A DNA stretch of 64,000 bases from Mesorhizobium sp. WSM2240. Its GTDB lineage: Bacteria > Pseudomonadota > Alphaproteobacteria > Rhizobiales > Rhizobiaceae. The position numbers and the translations under genes were made by a program. Below, in pieces: positions 16,613 to 26,532 of this stretch. Location of the stretch: assembly GCF_040438645.1 (NCBI RefSeq), contig NZ_CP159253.1:5260501-5324500 (forward strand), read 5' to 3'. Below the pieces are notes generated by a model. The model searched no databases. It saw only the letters and a program-made list of their open reading frames with translations, and was not told where the DNA came from. Position 1 is the stretch's first letter, and each line of letters starts with the position of its first letter.

Positions 16613-17596
16613 TTACTGCAGCCAGCCCTTCTCCTTGTAGTACTTTTCCGCGCCGGGGTGCAGAGGCGCCGAAATTCCGTCCGTGACCATCTTCTGCGGG
16701 TCGAGATTGGCGAATGCCGGATGCAGCGACTTGAACTCGTCGAAATTCTCGAACGTCGATTTCACGAGCTGATAAACCGTCTCCTCGGGAACATTGGCCG
16801 AGGTGACCAGCGTGGCGAGGACGCCGAAGGTCTCGGTGTCGTCCGGGTTGTTGTTGTAAAGACCGCCCGGAATGGTCGCCTTGGCGTAGTATGGATTGTC
16901 GGCGACCAGCTTGTCGACCGCTTCGCCCGTCAGCGGCACCAGCTTTGCGGCACAGGTGGTCGTCGGGTCCTGGATGTTCGCAGAAGGATGGCCGACGCCG
17001 TAGAAGAAGCCGTCGATCTTGCCGTCGCAGAGCGCCGGGCCGTGCTCATCGGCCTTCAACTCCGAAGCCAGCGAGAAGTCGGCCAGCGTCCAGCCCATGG
17101 CGTCGAGCAGGCGCTCCATCGAAGCGCGTGTGCCCGAGCCGGGATTGCCGACATTGAAGCGCTTGCCCTTGAAATCCTCGAACTTGGTCACGCCTGCATT
17201 CGGATGCGCAAGCACGGTGAAGGGTTCCGGATGGATCGAGAACACGGCCCTAAGATCGGTATGCGCGCCGCCTTCCTTGAAGGATTCCTGGCCGTTGAAG
17301 GCATTGTACTGGACGTCGGACTGGGCCATGCCGAAGTCGAGTTCGCCTTCCTTGATCGTGTTGACGTTGAAGGCCGAGCCGCCGGTCGATTCCACCGAGC
17401 AGCGAATGCCGTGGGTCTTGCGGTCCTTGTTCAGGAGCCGGCAGATCGCGCCGCCCGCGGCGTAATAGACGCCGGTGACGCCGCCGGTGCCGATCGTCAC
17501 GAAATTCTGCTGCGCCATCGCGCCGCCTGAAAACAGCAGCGCAGCCGACAAGGCCACCGCCTGCGTTCCGCGACGCATAATCCGGTCATGTTTCAT
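16613..17596 (-). CDS. TAXI family TRAP transporter solute-binding protein
   Basis: A 327-residue periplasmic protein with a Sec signal peptide ([10 protein letters not shown] cleaved before Q-Q-N). It shows the TAXI hallmark [18 protein letters not shown] immediately after the signal. Further family segments include D-F-G-M-A-Q-S-D and [11 protein letters not shown]. Characterised TAXI proteins bind glutamate/glutamine or C4-C5 dicarboxylates, but the ligand here is not predictable. GGGAGAA precedes the ATG. It is first in a minus-strand operon with the fused permease and probably the M24 peptidase, and is divergent from the RpiR gene at 17713. Confidence 0.93.
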   Translation of the reverse strand: MKHDRIMRRGTQAVALSAALLFSGGAMAQQNFVTIGTGGVTGVYYAAGGAICRLLNKDRKTHGIRCSVESTGGSAFNVNTIKEGELDFGMAQSDVQYNAFNGQESFKEGGAHTDLRAVFSIHPEPFTVLAHPNAGVTKFEDFKGKRFNVGNPGSGTRASMERLLDAMGWTLADFSLASELKADEHGPALCDGKIDGFFYGVGHPSANIQDPTTTCAAKLVPLTGEAVDKLVADNPYYAKATIPGGLYNNNPDDTETFGVLATLVTSANVPEETVYQLVKSTFENFDEFKSLHPAFANLDPQKMVTDGISAPLHPGAEKYYKEKGWLQ

Positions 17597-17712
17597 CTAG
17601 TTCTCCCTTGGTGTTGCGTGCCGATGCGGCCATCGCGTGCTTTTTGTATCGAAGGCACGTCGCGCCATGCTACGATTGTTGCGCTTTATCAATCAAGGGG
17701 AATACTTGTTAC

Positions 17713-18585
17713 ATGGATGGGCGGGACACGGGTTTCGAGGAGGTCCAGGGGCGCATACTGGCCGACCTGCCCGAGCTGAGTTCGGAGCTTCGCAAGGCGG
17801 CGCGCTTTCTGGTCGATCATCCCGACGAGGTGGCGCTGGTCTCGATGCGGGTGCTGGCCTCGCGATCGGAAGTGACGCCCACGACCTTTGTGCGGCTGGC
17901 GCGGCGGCTGGGCTTCGCCGATTGGGCGGCGCTGCGGAAGCCTTTCGAAGACCGGCTGCGCTCCGGCAACGCGCCTTTCGCGGCCAAAGCCGACGCGCTG
18001 GTCAAGCGCGGCGCGGAGGCGATCTTCGCGGAATCGCTGAAGACGATATCCGCCAACCTCGCCGCGGCCGAAGCGGTCAACGGCAGCGACGAAATCGCCA
18101 GGGCATGCGCCATACTGGAGCGGGCGCAACGCATACGCGTCGCCGGCTTCCGCAGCTGCCGCGCGCCGGCCCACGCGCTCGTCTATCTCTGCCGCATGTT
18201 CCGGCGCGACATCACGCTGCTCGGCGGCGACGGCGGCGCTCTGGAGGCGGAACTGGCCGCGCTCGGCAAGCGGGAAGCAATCGTGGCGATCGGCTTCTCG
18301 CCCTATTCGCGCGAGCTCGGGCCGGTGGTGGAAGCGGCGCGGCGGCACGGCGTGCCGATCATCGCCATCGCCGACAGCATGGCGGCGGCGGTCGCGCGGC
18401 ACGCGGAGGTGACGCTGCGCTTCTCCACCGACAGCCCATCCTTCTTCCCGTCGGTGGCGGCGGCGATGGCCATCGTCGAAGCGCTGGCCGCGACGATGCT
18501 GGCGCGCAGCGGTCCGGCCGCCGCCGAACGGGTCAGGGAAACGGAGCTGGAACTGCAGGCGTTCGGGGCGTATCTGCCGGAGTGA
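17713..18585 (+). CDS. MurR/RpiR family transcriptional regulator
   Basis: A 290-residue regulator with an N-terminal RpiR helix-turn-helix (S-M-R-V-L-A-S-R-S-E-V-T-P-T-T-F-V-R-L-A, about residues 43-62) and a C-terminal SIS sugar-isomerase-like domain (R-V-A-G-F-R-S-C-R-A-P-A-H and I-A-I-G-F-S-P-Y-S-R-E). In the family the SIS domain binds phosphosugars or related effectors. The ATG at 17713 gives the normal N-terminus. It sits between the divergent TAXI-TRAP operon and the convergent aminotransferase gene. TGTTACAT at its own start recurs in the palindrome between the aminotransferase and BKACE genes, so control of all these genes is plausible but inferred. Confidence 0.88.
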   Translation: MDGRDTGFEEVQGRILADLPELSSELRKAARFLVDHPDEVALVSMRVLASRSEVTPTTFVRLARRLGFADWAALRKPFEDRLRSGNAPFAAKADALVKRGAEAIFAESLKTISANLAAAEAVNGSDEIARACAILERAQRIRVAGFRSCRAPAHALVYLCRMFRRDITLLGGDGGALEAELAALGKREAIVAIGFSPYSRELGPVVEAARRHGVPIIAIADSMAAAVARHAEVTLRFSTDSPSFFPSVAAAMAIVEALAATMLARSGPAAAERVRETELELQAFGAYLPE

Positions 18586-18590
18586 AGGAA

Positions 18591-19916
18591 CTATGCGGCA
18601 ATTGCCGCGTCGATCGCGTCGCCGAGCCGTTCGACCACCGCATCGATCGTTGCGGCGTCTATGATGAAGGGCGGAGCGATCAGCACGTGGTCGCCATTGA
18701 CGCCGTCGATCGTGCCTCCGCCGGGATAGACCAGCAGCCCTCGCGCCATCGCCTCGCGCTTGATCTTCGCATGGAATTTCAGCTTTGGGTCAAACGGCGT
18801 CTTGCTCAAGCGGTCCTCGACCAGTTCCACGCCCATGAACAGCCCGCGCCCGCGAATGTCGCCGACATGCGCATGGTTGCCGAAGCGTTCGCCCAGGCGG
18901 CGGGAAAGATGCGCGCCCATGGATCGGACATTGGCGAGCAGGTCGTCGCGCGCGATGACCTCCTGCACGGCGAGCGCGGCGGCGCAGGCCATTGGATGAC
19001 AGATATAGGTGTGGCCGTGCTGGAACAGGCCCGAGCCGTTGGCGAAAGCGTCGAAAATCTTTTGGCTGAGCAGCACCGCACCGATCGGCTGGTAGCCGCC
19101 GCCGAGCCCCTTCGCCACCGTCATCAGGTCCGGCGCGATGCCGTCCTGCTCTGAGGCGTGCAGCGTGCCGGTGCGGCCCATGCCGCACATCACCTCGTCG
19201 AGGATCAGCAGAATGCCGTATCGGTCGCATATGGCGCGGATGCGCTTCAGATAGTCGGCGACGGGCGGCACCGCTCCGGCCGTGGCGCCGACCACCGGCT
19301 CCGCCACGAAGGCCATCACCGTCTCCGGACCAAGCTCGAGCACCTTGTCTTCCAGCGCCTGCGCCGCACGCGCGGCATAGCTTTCGTCGCTCTCGCCCGG
19401 CTCCTGGAACCGATAGGCGTAGCAGGGGTCGATGTGGTGTGTCTCGATCAGCAGCGGGCGAAACTGAGTGCGGCGCATTTCGTTGCCGCCGGTGGCCAGC
19501 GCGCCGAGCGTGTTGCCGTGATAGCTCTGGCGGCGGGCTATGATGTTGCGACGCTCCGGCTCTCCGGTTTCGACGAAATATTGGCGCGCCATCTTCAGCG
19601 CCGCCTCGATCGCTTCCGAGCCGCCGGAAACAAAATAGGCATGGCTGATGCCCTGCGGCGCACCTGCCACCAGCCTCTCGGCCAGCCTTTCGGCGGGCTC
19701 GTTGGTGAAAAAGCTCGTATGGGCATAGGCAAGCCTGTCCGCCTGGGCATGGAGCGCGGCAGTCACATCGGGATGGCCGTGGCCGAGGCACGACACTGCC
19801 GCACCGCCCGAGGCATCGATGTAGGAGCGCCCATCGGCGTCAAGCAGATGCACCCCCTGGCCGCCGACGGCCACCGGCAGGCTGGCATGGATCTGGCGAT
19901 GCAGGATTTTGGTCAT
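18591..19916 (-). CDS. Class III aminotransferase (aspartate aminotransferase family, PLP-dependent)
   Basis: A 441-residue fold-type I enzyme. Markers are Y-H-G (132-134), D-E-V (240-242) and the PLP lysine K269 in T-V-A-K-G-L-G-G-G-Y-Q-P. The family transfers amino groups from omega- or beta-amino acids, diamines or related amines to pyruvate or 2-oxoglutarate; the precise donor cannot be read. It ends 5 bases from the convergent RpiR gene and is divergent from a BKACE gene, with an 18-bp palindrome between the two starts. A reasonable inference is that it produces the beta-keto acid or semialdehyde used by the BKACE enzyme. Confidence 0.9.
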   Translation of the reverse strand: MTKILHRQIHASLPVAVGGQGVHLLDADGRSYIDASGGAAVSCLGHGHPDVTAALHAQADRLAYAHTSFFTNEPAERLAERLVAGAPQGISHAYFVSGGSEAIEAALKMARQYFVETGEPERRNIIARRQSYHGNTLGALATGGNEMRRTQFRPLLIETHHIDPCYAYRFQEPGESDESYAARAAQALEDKVLELGPETVMAFVAEPVVGATAGAVPPVADYLKRIRAICDRYGILLILDEVMCGMGRTGTLHASEQDGIAPDLMTVAKGLGGGYQPIGAVLLSQKIFDAFANGSGLFQHGHTYICHPMACAAALAVQEVIARDDLLANVRSMGAHLSRRLGERFGNHAHVGDIRGRGLFMGVELVEDRLSKTPFDPKLKFHAKIKREAMARGLLVYPGGGTIDGVNGDHVLIAPPFIIDAATIDAVVERLGDAIDAAIAA

Positions 19917-19973
19917 GATGTCCTCGGAGGGCCGGCTTGGCTATGGGAAGAACCTAGACCCGCTGCCGGAAAG

Positions 19974-19991
19974 ATGCAACATATGTTACAT
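19974..19991. promoter_or_regulatory. Palindromic operator between aminotransferase and BKACE genes
   Basis: ATGCAACATATGTTACAT is an 18-base inverted repeat with one mismatched pair, lying 57 bases from the aminotransferase start and 25 from the BKACE start. Its right half contains TGTTACAT, also present at 17707-17714 by the RpiR start. Confidence 0.55.
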
Positions 19992-20016
19992 CACAGCTTG
20001 AAGTGAAACAAATGGA

Positions 20017-20871
20017 TTGAACCGCGTGACCGCACCAGACCTGAACGTTGCCGCCCCCGTCGCCATTGCGGTAGCGCCGAATGGCGGCAGGCGCACCAAA
20101 ACCGACCATCCGGCGCTACCCATGACGGCGGCCGAACTTGCCGCGACGGCTGTGGCTTGCCTGGAGGCGGGCGCGTCTATGATCCACGCGCATGTGCGCA
20201 ACCGGGATGGCGGACATCTGCTGGATGCTGAAGCCTATCGTGCCGCCATTGCGGCCATCCGGGCCGCGGTTGGCGACAGGCTGGTGATCCAGATCACGAG
20301 CGAGGCGCTTAGCATATATTCGCCCGCCGAGCAGATGGAGGTGGTGCGCCAGGTGCGGCCGGAGGCAGTGTCGCTCGCGCTCAGGGAATTGCTGCCGGAC
20401 GATAGCCACGAGTCCGGCTTCGCTGAGTTTCTGGGCTGGCTTAGCCGGGAAAAAGTCATGCCGCAGATCATCCTCTACACGCCCGAAGAGGCGGTAAAGC
20501 TGGCCGGAGTGAAGAAGCGGGGCCTGATCCCGTTCGAAGACATTCCCGTGCTTTACGTGCTCGGCCGCTACAGCGCCGGCCAGAGATCGTCGCCCGCTGA
20601 CCTCCTGCCGTTTCTCTCGCCCGGCATGCCGCGCTTTGGCCACTGGTCGGTCTGCGCTTTCGGCGGGCGCGAAACCGCCTGTGTGGCGACCGGAGCGCTG
20701 CTCGGTGGCCATGTCAGGGTCGGGTTTGAAAACAATCTATTCCTGCCCGACGGTTCGCAGGCAAAGGATAATGCCGATCTCGTCGCGGCGGCGGCAACCG
20801 CGATCGCCACTTGCGGCCTGCGCCCGGCAAGCGCGGATGAACTGCGCCAGGACTGGCAGCGGATTGGCTGA
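20017..20871 (+). CDS. Beta-keto acid cleavage enzyme (BKACE / DUF849 family)
   Basis: A 284-residue TIM-barrel enzyme. Characterised BKACEs (for example 3-keto-5-aminohexanoate cleavage enzyme) condense a beta-keto acid with acetyl-CoA to give acetoacetate and a new CoA ester. The zinc motif H-A-H is at 57-59 and the third ligand is likely E238 in R-V-G-F-E-N-N. R234 matches the catalytic arginine, while the usual aspartate after the glutamate is asparagine (N239). The start is uncertain: TTG at 20017 or GTG at 20026, both weakly supported; an ATG at 20012 is followed at once by a stop. The neighbouring aminotransferase suggests the substrate derives from an amino compound. Confidence 0.87.
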   Translation: MNRVTAPDLNVAAPVAIAVAPNGGRRTKTDHPALPMTAAELAATAVACLEAGASMIHAHVRNRDGGHLLDAEAYRAAIAAIRAAVGDRLVIQITSEALSIYSPAEQMEVVRQVRPEAVSLALRELLPDDSHESGFAEFLGWLSREKVMPQIILYTPEEAVKLAGVKKRGLIPFEDIPVLYVLGRYSAGQRSSPADLLPFLSPGMPRFGHWSVCAFGGRETACVATGALLGGHVRVGFENNLFLPDGSQAKDNADLVAAAATAIATCGLRPASADELRQDWQRIG

Positions 20872-20946
20872 CCCAACCCCGAGTGGACTTGGTTTGTCTT
20901 GCATATCGAGGGCGATGACAACCTCGCCCTTGCGGCAAGCCATGCC

Positions 20947-21306
20947 CTAGCTTGAGCTGCTCTTTTGCGCGGTCGACGGGTTGATCTGCAGATTCTTCGG
21001 CAATGGCAGACTTGAGCATCGCATATGCATCTCGCGGGCGAGGAGCTTTCGTTGCTTTTCCTGGTGCTCTTTGCCGGCTGCTACGAGCGCAAGCCCATAC
21101 GGGCCAATCAAGAGACCGGACGCCCAGTTGAGGTTCCGCTCCTTGTAGTTCAAAGCCTGCGCGCGGATTTGTTCGCACTCCGGCGACAGCCATTTTGGGT
21201 CCTGGTTCGAGAGCGTGGCTGCATAGTCGGCGGGCGATGTCGTGCATCCGGCGACCATTGCCGCCACAACACCTACCGTGATCCAGATCTTAGCTGTTCG
21301 CATCAT
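20947..21306 (-). CDS. Small predicted lipoprotein of unknown function
   Basis: A 119-residue protein with a lipoprotein signal peptide: M-M-R-T-A-K, hydrophobic core I-W-I-T-V-G-V-V-A-A-M, lipobox V-A-G-C with C21. The mature part contains C-E-Q-I-R and later C-S-S, a central hydrophobic stretch G-L-L-I-G-P-Y-G-L-A-L-V-A-A-G and a basic helical segment. This resembles small outer-membrane-anchored proteins but matches no family I can name. An upstream in-frame ATG (21351) would hide the signal peptide, so 21306 is used. It lies just downstream of tRNA-Ala on the same strand. Confidence 0.7.
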   Translation of the reverse strand: MMRTAKIWITVGVVAAMVAGCTTSPADYAATLSNQDPKWLSPECEQIRAQALNYKERNLNWASGLLIGPYGLALVAAGKEHQEKQRKLLAREMHMRCSSLPLPKNLQINPSTAQKSSSS

Positions 21307-21411
21307 TTTCGGGTCCGCCTTCCCTGGCTTGTCATCCTTCGGTGAAGCCATCGAAGCGCATTGCCCAAACAGATGTTGGAAACCCGACGGGCCGCAACCC
21401 GTTGAAATATT

Positions 21412-21487
21412 TGGTGGAGCCAAGCGGGATCGAACCGCTGACCTCCTGCATGCCATGCAGGCGCTCTCCCAGCTGAGCTATGGCCCC
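21412..21487 (-). tRNA. tRNA-Ala(GGC)
   Basis: A 76-base cloverleaf on the minus strand beginning GGGGCCA and ending TGGCTCC-A-CCA with the CCA encoded. The acceptor stem pairs fully with one G-U. The D-loop is AGCTCAGCTGGGAGAGC, and the anticodon stem CCTGC/GCAGG holds the loop ATGGCAT, i.e. anticodon GGC. The T arm contains GGTTCGATCCC. Confidence 0.97.
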
Positions 21488-21662
21488 ATTCCGGCTTGAA
21501 GGCCGTCGCCGTTTCCGGCGGGAATTCCGGTTCGGGCATCCGGCCCGAGCCGTCATCGAAGGCGGCTTCTAAACCGGCTCCGTTCGCAGATCAAGCCTTT
21601 GCATCAGGCTTCGATCGAATTGTATGGCGCCGCGACATCATGGACAGGGCGCCATTTCCGGC

Positions 21663-22046
21663 TCAGACGTCGTCGTCGTCGCCGACGCCGATAATGTCGG
21701 AAACGTCGTCGTCGTCTTCCTCTTCGTCCTCGAGGAACACGTCCTCGTCGTCGTCGCCGAGGTCGACATCTTCCTCGTCCTCGATCTCGGGAAGATCGTC
21801 AGCGGTCTTGGCCTCGTCGTCGGCCTCTTCGAGCGAAACGATTTCGGCGCCTTCCTCCTCGGCGTCGAGTTCCTTCTCCTCGACCTCTTCCTCCTCTTCG
21901 TGGATCTTGCTTCCGGCCGATTCGAAATAGGAAAGCGGATACGTCTTCCCGGTGTACGGAGAGACGATCGGATCCTTGTTGAGGTCGTAGAATTTGCGGC
22001 CCGTTTCCGGGTCGATGCGCTTTGTACCGAGTTCGGATTTCGCCAC
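21663..22046 (-). CDS. FYDLN acid-domain protein (TIGR02300 family)
   Basis: A 127-residue alphaproteobacterial protein. The conserved N-terminal module V-A-K-S-E-L-G-T-K-R-I-D-P-E-T-G-R-K-F-Y-D-L-N defines the family. It is followed by P-Y-T-G and then an extremely acidic tail dominated by Asp/Glu from residue 50 to the end. No function is established. The tail is encoded by near-repetitive GAC/GAA/GAG codons, visible as GTC runs on the plus strand. The GTG start at 22046 coincides with the family N-terminus and has GGACGAGG upstream. The gene is divergent from aroA, an arrangement conserved in rhizobia. Confidence 0.92.
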   Translation of the reverse strand: MAKSELGTKRIDPETGRKFYDLNKDPIVSPYTGKTYPLSYFESAGSKIHEEEEEVEEKELDAEEEGAEIVSLEEADDEAKTADDLPEIEDEEDVDLGDDDEDVFLEDEEEDDDDVSDIIGVGDDDDV

Positions 22047-22052
22047 TGCTGA

Positions 22053-23570
<1,518 letters not shown>

Positions 23571-23571
23571 C

Positions 23572-24216
23572 ATGTACCAGCCGCCGCATTTTCGCGAAGA
23601 TGATCTCGCCGTTCAGCATGCGTTGATCCGTGCCCATCCGCTCGGCCTGTTGATCACGGCCGGAAGCGGCGGTCCGACGGCCAACGCATTGCCGTTTCAT
23701 CTGGTCGCAGAGGGTTCGCCCAAAGGTGTGCTCCAGGTCCACATGTCGCGGGCCAACGGGCAATGGAAGGAAATTGCAGCGGGCGCGCCCGTCCTAGTCG
23801 TCTTCCAGGGCGAAAATGCCTACATCACGCCCTCCTGGTACGCTACCAAGCGCGAGACCGGCAAGGTCGTGCCGACCTGGAACTACGCCATCGTCCAGGT
23901 GCGCGGAACCGCAAGGGTCATAGATGACGCCGCATGGCTGCGCACCCAGATCGAGGCGTTGACCGGCGAGCACGAACAGCCGCGGCAGACGCCCTGGCGG
24001 GTAGACGATGCGCCGGAGGCATTCGTCGACGCACAGATCAAGGGCATCATAGGCGTCGAGATCGCGATCACCCACATCGAAGGCAAATGGAAGGTCAGCC
24101 AGAACCGGCCGAAAGCGGACATTGCCGAGGTCGTCGAAGGGCTGGGCGCAGCCGCTGAGGTTCATGCCAATCCGGGAATGGCCGACCTCGTGCGGCGCTA
24201 TGGTGCCGATCGATGA
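23572..24216 (+). CDS. FMN-binding negative transcriptional regulator (PaiB-like)
   Basis: A 214-residue protein of the PaiB/FMN-binding split-barrel family. It has the family N-terminus [11 protein letters not shown], the core [22 protein letters not shown], and V-P-T-W-N-Y in the FMN-pocket region. Bacillus PaiB was described genetically as a repressor, but many homologues probably act as flavin- or heme-binding proteins. The gene starts one base after aroA, and its stop overlaps the ATG of the truncated cmk copy (ATGA). That shows the ancestral operon was aroA, this gene, then cmk. Confidence 0.9.
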   Translation: MYQPPHFREDDLAVQHALIRAHPLGLLITAGSGGPTANALPFHLVAEGSPKGVLQVHMSRANGQWKEIAAGAPVLVVFQGENAYITPSWYATKRETGKVVPTWNYAIVQVRGTARVIDDAAWLRTQIEALTGEHEQPRQTPWRVDDAPEAFVDAQIKGIIGVEIAITHIEGKWKVSQNRPKADIAEVVEGLGAAAEVHANPGMADLVRRYGADR

Positions 24217-24385
24217 TCATCGCCATCGACGGTCCGGCCGCTTCCGGCAAGGGTACGCTCGCCCGGCGGCTTGCGGACTATTACCACTTGCCGCACCTCG
24301 ACACCGGCCTGGCCTACCCGCGGTCGCGCAGCGCCTGATCGCCCACGGCCTGCCGCTCGACGGCGGGGTGATGCGAGGTGTTTAG
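24213..24385 (+). pseudogene. Truncated, frameshifted cytidylate kinase copy
   Basis: The reading frame starts with ATG overlapping the PaiB-like stop and gives [20 protein letters not shown], the N-terminus of Cmk. Bases 24217-24271 are identical to 25697-25751 of the intact gene. Identity then drops, and after T-G-L-A-Y a one-base loss shifts the frame to a stop. Restoring the frame reads [15 protein letters not shown], clearly Cmk-like but different from the intact copy ([15 protein letters not shown]). Homology ends near 24385. It looks like the remnant of the original operon copy. Confidence 0.9.
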
Positions 24386-24393
24386 GCGGCGAG

Positions 24394-25533
24394 TTATTGC
24401 CCCAAATTGATCTGAATGGGATCGCGGCTCAGCGCCTGCAATCGGAGTTCGGCGTCTTTCCACTTTTCGCGCGCCGCAACCCCCAGGTAGAGACGAGCGG
24501 CGTCGATGTCGCGCGGCGTGAGATCGCCATCGGCATAAAGCATCCCCAGTTCGTAAGCAGCGTCTTCAGTGTCTCCAATATTCGGTATCCAATCCAGCGT
24601 CGGTCGGCCGGTTCTGAACCCTTCACGCGGGGCTCCCGCCAAACGTTCACGCCTATCTGGGGGACGGGGCATCGATATCGACGCGGCGCGCTTCAGGAAG
24701 TGTATGGCCTTTTCGCCATCTATAGGCAGACCGTGCAGACCATACTTGTAAGCCTTGCCCAGCAAGGCGTTGGCGGGCACACTCAAGGGGTTGGCTGCCG
24801 CTTTTTCCATCTGAGCCAGCCAATCGGTTGTTTCGGGCGAAGGACCGTTCAGCAGTCCGAAAGCTAAATGTTCCATTGCCGAGAGAATGCCGGCATCTGC
24901 CGCCAAACGGTAGTGTTCGAGCGAAGCTTCGCGATCGGTCTGCGCGTGCAGGTGACCCATTTCAGCGTGGACATCTGGCCAGAGCGACGGATCAAATGGT
25001 AGCAGGGTGCCCCGGCTCCCAAGGATTGCGGAGAGCCGCCTGAGTTTGTCCTTTCTGTCCGGATGACCGGGCGTGCCGGAAAGATGAAGCGCGCATGCAA
25101 GCGCCGTAAGTTCATCTAACCCGCCGCGTTGGCATAGCCATTGCTTTCCTTCTTCGTAGCGAACCGGATCGTCGCGCATCCGATAAGACTGCATTCCGAT
25201 GTTATATATCGCCGCCGCGACACTTCTGTCGGCAGGCGCGCGATACCATTCGCGTGCCTGCTGTTCGATCTGCTCAACCCTCGCTCGATTTTCGGGGAAG
25301 AATTTGCTGATCTCGATCATTGTACCCAGATTGTTTGCTGCGACATCATCGCCATTCCAGATCAGGGTCCGATAGAGCAGCTCGGCCTTCCAGGACTCCA
25401 TGCCAAGGTCGGCGCGCATTGCCCATCGACGGCGCATTTCCATGGATGATTCAATCGGCGACAGCAGAAAGCCGATACCGAGCAGGCTAGTCGTGAGCGT
25501 GGCGATAACCAGGAGAGTGAGGCGCTTTCTCAT
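24394..25533 (-). CDS. Sel1/TPR-like repeat protein inserted between cmk copies
   Basis: A 379-residue protein with an N-terminal signal-anchor (about residues 4-24, [14 protein letters not shown]) and a helical-repeat body. Repeat-like segments include [44 protein letters not shown] and [13 protein letters not shown]. This pattern matches Sel1-like repeats, which mediate protein contacts, probably in the periplasm here. It is oriented against the surrounding operon, its base composition is visibly less GC-rich than the neighbours, and it is bracketed by cmk 5' ends. All three point to acquisition by recombination. Confidence 0.8.
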   Translation of the reverse strand: MRKRLTLLVIATLTTSLLGIGFLLSPIESSMEMRRRWAMRADLGMESWKAELLYRTLIWNGDDVAANNLGTMIEISKFFPENRARVEQIEQQAREWYRAPADRSVAAAIYNIGMQSYRMRDDPVRYEEGKQWLCQRGGLDELTALACALHLSGTPGHPDRKDKLRRLSAILGSRGTLLPFDPSLWPDVHAEMGHLHAQTDREASLEHYRLAADAGILSAMEHLAFGLLNGPSPETTDWLAQMEKAAANPLSVPANALLGKAYKYGLHGLPIDGEKAIHFLKRAASISMPRPPDRRERLAGAPREGFRTGRPTLDWIPNIGDTEDAAYELGMLYADGDLTPRDIDAARLYLGVAAREKWKDAELRLQALSRDPIQINLGQ

Positions 25534-25680
25534 GGCGCAATGGCTAACAGGGGCCCGCTAAGATTCACTGAATCAGTACCTCAAGGACGGCCTGAACCTT
25601 CCGCCTTTTGCATCCCAATGTCGTCGTTAAGGTCTGAGGTCCTCTTGCAATTTGACTGCCAGTCGGCTTCAAGCGCCGTC

Positions 25681-26331
25681 ATGACCTCTCCGCTTCTCAT
25701 CGCCATCGACGGTCCGGCCGCTTCCGGCAAGGGTACGCTCGCCCGGCGGCTGGCGGACTATTACCATCTGCCCCACCTCGACACGGGCCTGACCTACCGG
25801 GCGGTGGCGCATATGCTGATCCTGAACGGCTGGCCGCTGGACGACGAGGCGCACGCCATCGAGGCTGCAAGGCAGGTCGATCTGGCCAGTCTGGACAAGC
25901 ATGCGCTCTCTGCGCATGAGGTTGGCGAGGCGGCATCGCGTGTGGCGGTCATTCCCGAACTGCGCCGGATACTGGTCGAAAAGCAGCGGGCCTTCGCCCG
26001 AAATCCGGCCGGCGCGGTGCTTGACGGGCGCGACATAGGGACCGTCGTCTGTCCGGATGCCTGCGTGAAGCTCTACGTCACGGCGAGCGCGGAGGTGCGC
26101 GCGGAACGGCGGCTTCGCGACATCGAATCGCGCGGCGGCAGGGCGGATTTCGGCGAGATCCTTGCCGATATCGTGCACCGCGACGAGCGCGACATGGGCC
26201 GCGCGGACTCGCCGCTCAAGCCCGCCGCCGACGCGCACTTGCTCGATACGTCGGAAATGTCTATAGAAGCCGCGTTTCTGGCAGCCAAAGCCATCGTGGA
26301 CGATGCCTTGGCCAAAAGAGACAAGGCCTGA
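25681..26331 (+). CDS. cmk: Cytidylate kinase (intact copy)
   Basis: A 216-residue enzyme phosphorylating CMP/dCMP with ATP. The P-loop is G-P-A-A-S-G-K-G-T at 11-19. D-G-R-D-I-G-T-V-V and R-A-E-R-R-L supply the CMP-binding and LID residues, and the length is normal. The ATG at 25681 ([19 protein letters not shown]) is used; an upstream open frame to 25540 has no family sequence. Unlike the broken copy, it is not coupled to the PaiB-like gene. Its upstream DNA belongs to the inserted segment, so its promoter is probably new. rpsA follows after 201 bases, the conserved order. Confidence 0.95.
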   Translation: MTSPLLIAIDGPAASGKGTLARRLADYYHLPHLDTGLTYRAVAHMLILNGWPLDDEAHAIEAARQVDLASLDKHALSAHEVGEAASRVAVIPELRRILVEKQRAFARNPAGAVLDGRDIGTVVCPDACVKLYVTASAEVRAERRLRDIESRGGRADFGEILADIVHRDERDMGRADSPLKPAADAHLLDTSEMSIEAAFLAAKAIVDDALAKRDKA

Positions 26332-26532
26332 AATCCGGCCAGCCGTGCTTTTCCCGGGGGAATCTGCGGCACCGGATTTTGAACGAAGCACCGCCTGCCA
26401 GCATTCTCATGCGCCGGAAATCGCCGCGAAAGCGGCACCAGGGCCCTTTGGCCCGGAATGCGGGCAAGCTAAACGCAACGCAAACAACGGCGCCGGCTCC
26501 AGCGACAATGCCGGAGCGTTCCAGGAGAAAAT

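Noticed and set aside
17637..19154. 505-codon plus-strand frame overlapping RpiR and aminotransferase genes
   Set aside because: It is a shifted-frame shadow of the RpiR gene that runs into antisense of the aminotransferase; its composition is low-complexity Arg/Gly.
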